Below, piece by piece: positions 4,386-5,155 of a stretch of 5,155 bases of DNA. This stretch comes from Ruminococcus sp. UBA4240 (lineage in GTDB: Bacteria > Bacillota > Clostridia > Oscillospirales > Ruminococcaceae). Position numbers and translations under genes: made by a program. Below the pieces are notes generated by a model. That model had not been told where the DNA came from. It saw only the letters and a list, made by a program, of their open reading frames with translations, and did not search any database. The stretch covers positions 18,177 through 23,331 of the forward strand of contig DGXE01000049.1 in the NCBI GenBank assembly GCA_002395525.1, given 5' to 3'. Positions within the stretch are counted from its first letter, which is position 1; every line of letters begins with the position of its first letter.

Positions 4386-5155
4386 ATGATCACAAAGAAC
4401 GATATATTTGAATTTCTGAAAAATTGCGGAGTAAAGAACGATGACAAACTGACGCTGCACTGTTCTCTGCGTTCGATCGGCAAAATCGAAAACGGTGCAG
4501 ACGGCTTTATAGATGCATTCAGCGAATATCTTTCGGACGGTCTGTTTATCGTGCCGACTCATACATGGAACAGTGTTTGCAGAAGCAATCCGTTTTACGA
4601 TGTCAGATCAACGATGCCTTGTATCGATACTCTTGCAAGGGTGGCAGCCTTCCGCACGGACGGTGTCCGCTCCCTGCACAGGGCGCATTCGGTGACGGTA
4701 TTTGGCAAAAGTGCAGCGGAATGGGTCGAAGGCGAGGAGCATTTAGCCTCTCCTGCACCTGTCGGCGGCTGTCTGACTATACGAAGAATCGGGAAAGGTA
4801 CTGCTGATCGGTGTAGGTCATGACAAAAACACCTATCTTCATGCCGTTGACGAACGCCTGCAAATACCTGACAGACTGAATCCCGAACCATTTATGATCA
4901 CAATAAAAGATCACGAGGGCAATATGCTTGTGTCTCCGCCGTTCCATACACATTTTACCGCAGCAGCAGATACCTGTGTTTCGGAATACTATCCCAATTA
5001 CAAAGACGCATTTGAATATATGGGAGCAGTCACCTATTCACAGCTTGGCAGTGCCTTAGTCTATTGCTGTGATGCAAGGAAGATGACGGATACGGCACAA
5101 ATAATATGGGCAAAAGCTGACAGAGACCTTTGCATCTCCCACGAGCCGATACCTG
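4386..5155 (+). pseudogene. AAC(3)-family N-acetyltransferase, frameshifted and cut by window end
   Basis: AAC(3) enzymes transfer acetyl from acetyl-CoA to the 3-amino group of aminoglycosides; many chromosomal relatives have unknown substrates. The first frame (4386-4775) gives residues 1-130: TLHCSLRSIGKIENGADGFI (about 23-42), VPTHTW (56-61), SLHRAHSVTVFGK (96-108). It then goes out of frame and stops at 4821-4823. The family sequence resumes in the +1 frame at about 4777 (LYEESGKVLLIGVGHDKNTY, then LHAVDERL and CDARKM) and stays open to the window end. Comparing GGCL/LYEE with the remembered family pattern GC-x3-LY suggests about five bases lost near 4773-4777. Ribosome site GGAAGG lies 7 bases before ATG. 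Both halves are well conserved, so the break is recent or a sequencing error. No slippery site is visible. Confidence 0.82.

Noticed and set aside
4771..4782. Programmed ribosomal frameshift in the acetyltransferase
   Set aside because: No slippery heptamer or downstream stimulator stem is evident, and family comparison points to lost bases instead.

Overview
The window looks like chromosomal DNA from a Gram-positive gut-type Clostridia bacterium, probably Oscillospirales/Ruminococcus-like. The evidence is moderate G+C, strong AGGAGG-type ribosome binding sites, CCA ends encoded in the tRNA genes, an intrinsic terminator with a T tract, and protein types common in that group (RNHCP zinc protein, HTH regulator with a membrane tail, PAP2-like protein with a PSST motif). 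The taxonomic call is inference from memory of family distribution; no search was run.

Layout: 1-42 is the 3' end of a long-variable-arm tRNA (most likely Ser). It is followed by a hairpin, a complete tRNA-Pro(CGG) at 97-173 and a strong terminator at 182-227. Pressed against that terminator, on the minus strand, is the N-terminal helix-turn-helix remnant of an insertion-sequence transposase (195-476) with its former upstream end to about 584. From 790 to 2518, plus strand, lies a chain of broken gene pieces. These are the first ~139 residues of an ATP-grasp ligase, the C-terminal six helices of an MFS-type transporter with a histidine-kinase-like ATPase tail, the first ~42 residues of a glutamate-cysteine-ligase-like protein, and a ~47-residue fragment of unknown origin. 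The pieces are joined out of frame or truncated, as if a small biosynthesis/export operon had suffered several internal deletions.

From 2523 on, genes look intact again. A PAP2-like membrane protein overlaps by 31 bases an HTH regulator that has its own membrane domain, forming a coupled two-gene unit. After a 141-base spacer with a nested hairpin and an 11-codon mini-ORF come an RNHCP zinc-ribbon protein and an AAC(3)-family N-acetyltransferase. The acetyltransferase is broken by a frameshift near 4775 and runs off the window at 5155.

The most interesting part is the decayed ATP-grasp / transporter-ATPase / glutamate-cysteine-ligase-like locus. If the three belonged together in an ancestor, they would form a plausible ATP-dependent peptide-bond (gamma-glutamyl or dipeptide) synthesis and export system. 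What is here is a fossil rather than a working system. No CRISPR array, complete mobile element, origin or rRNA was seen.
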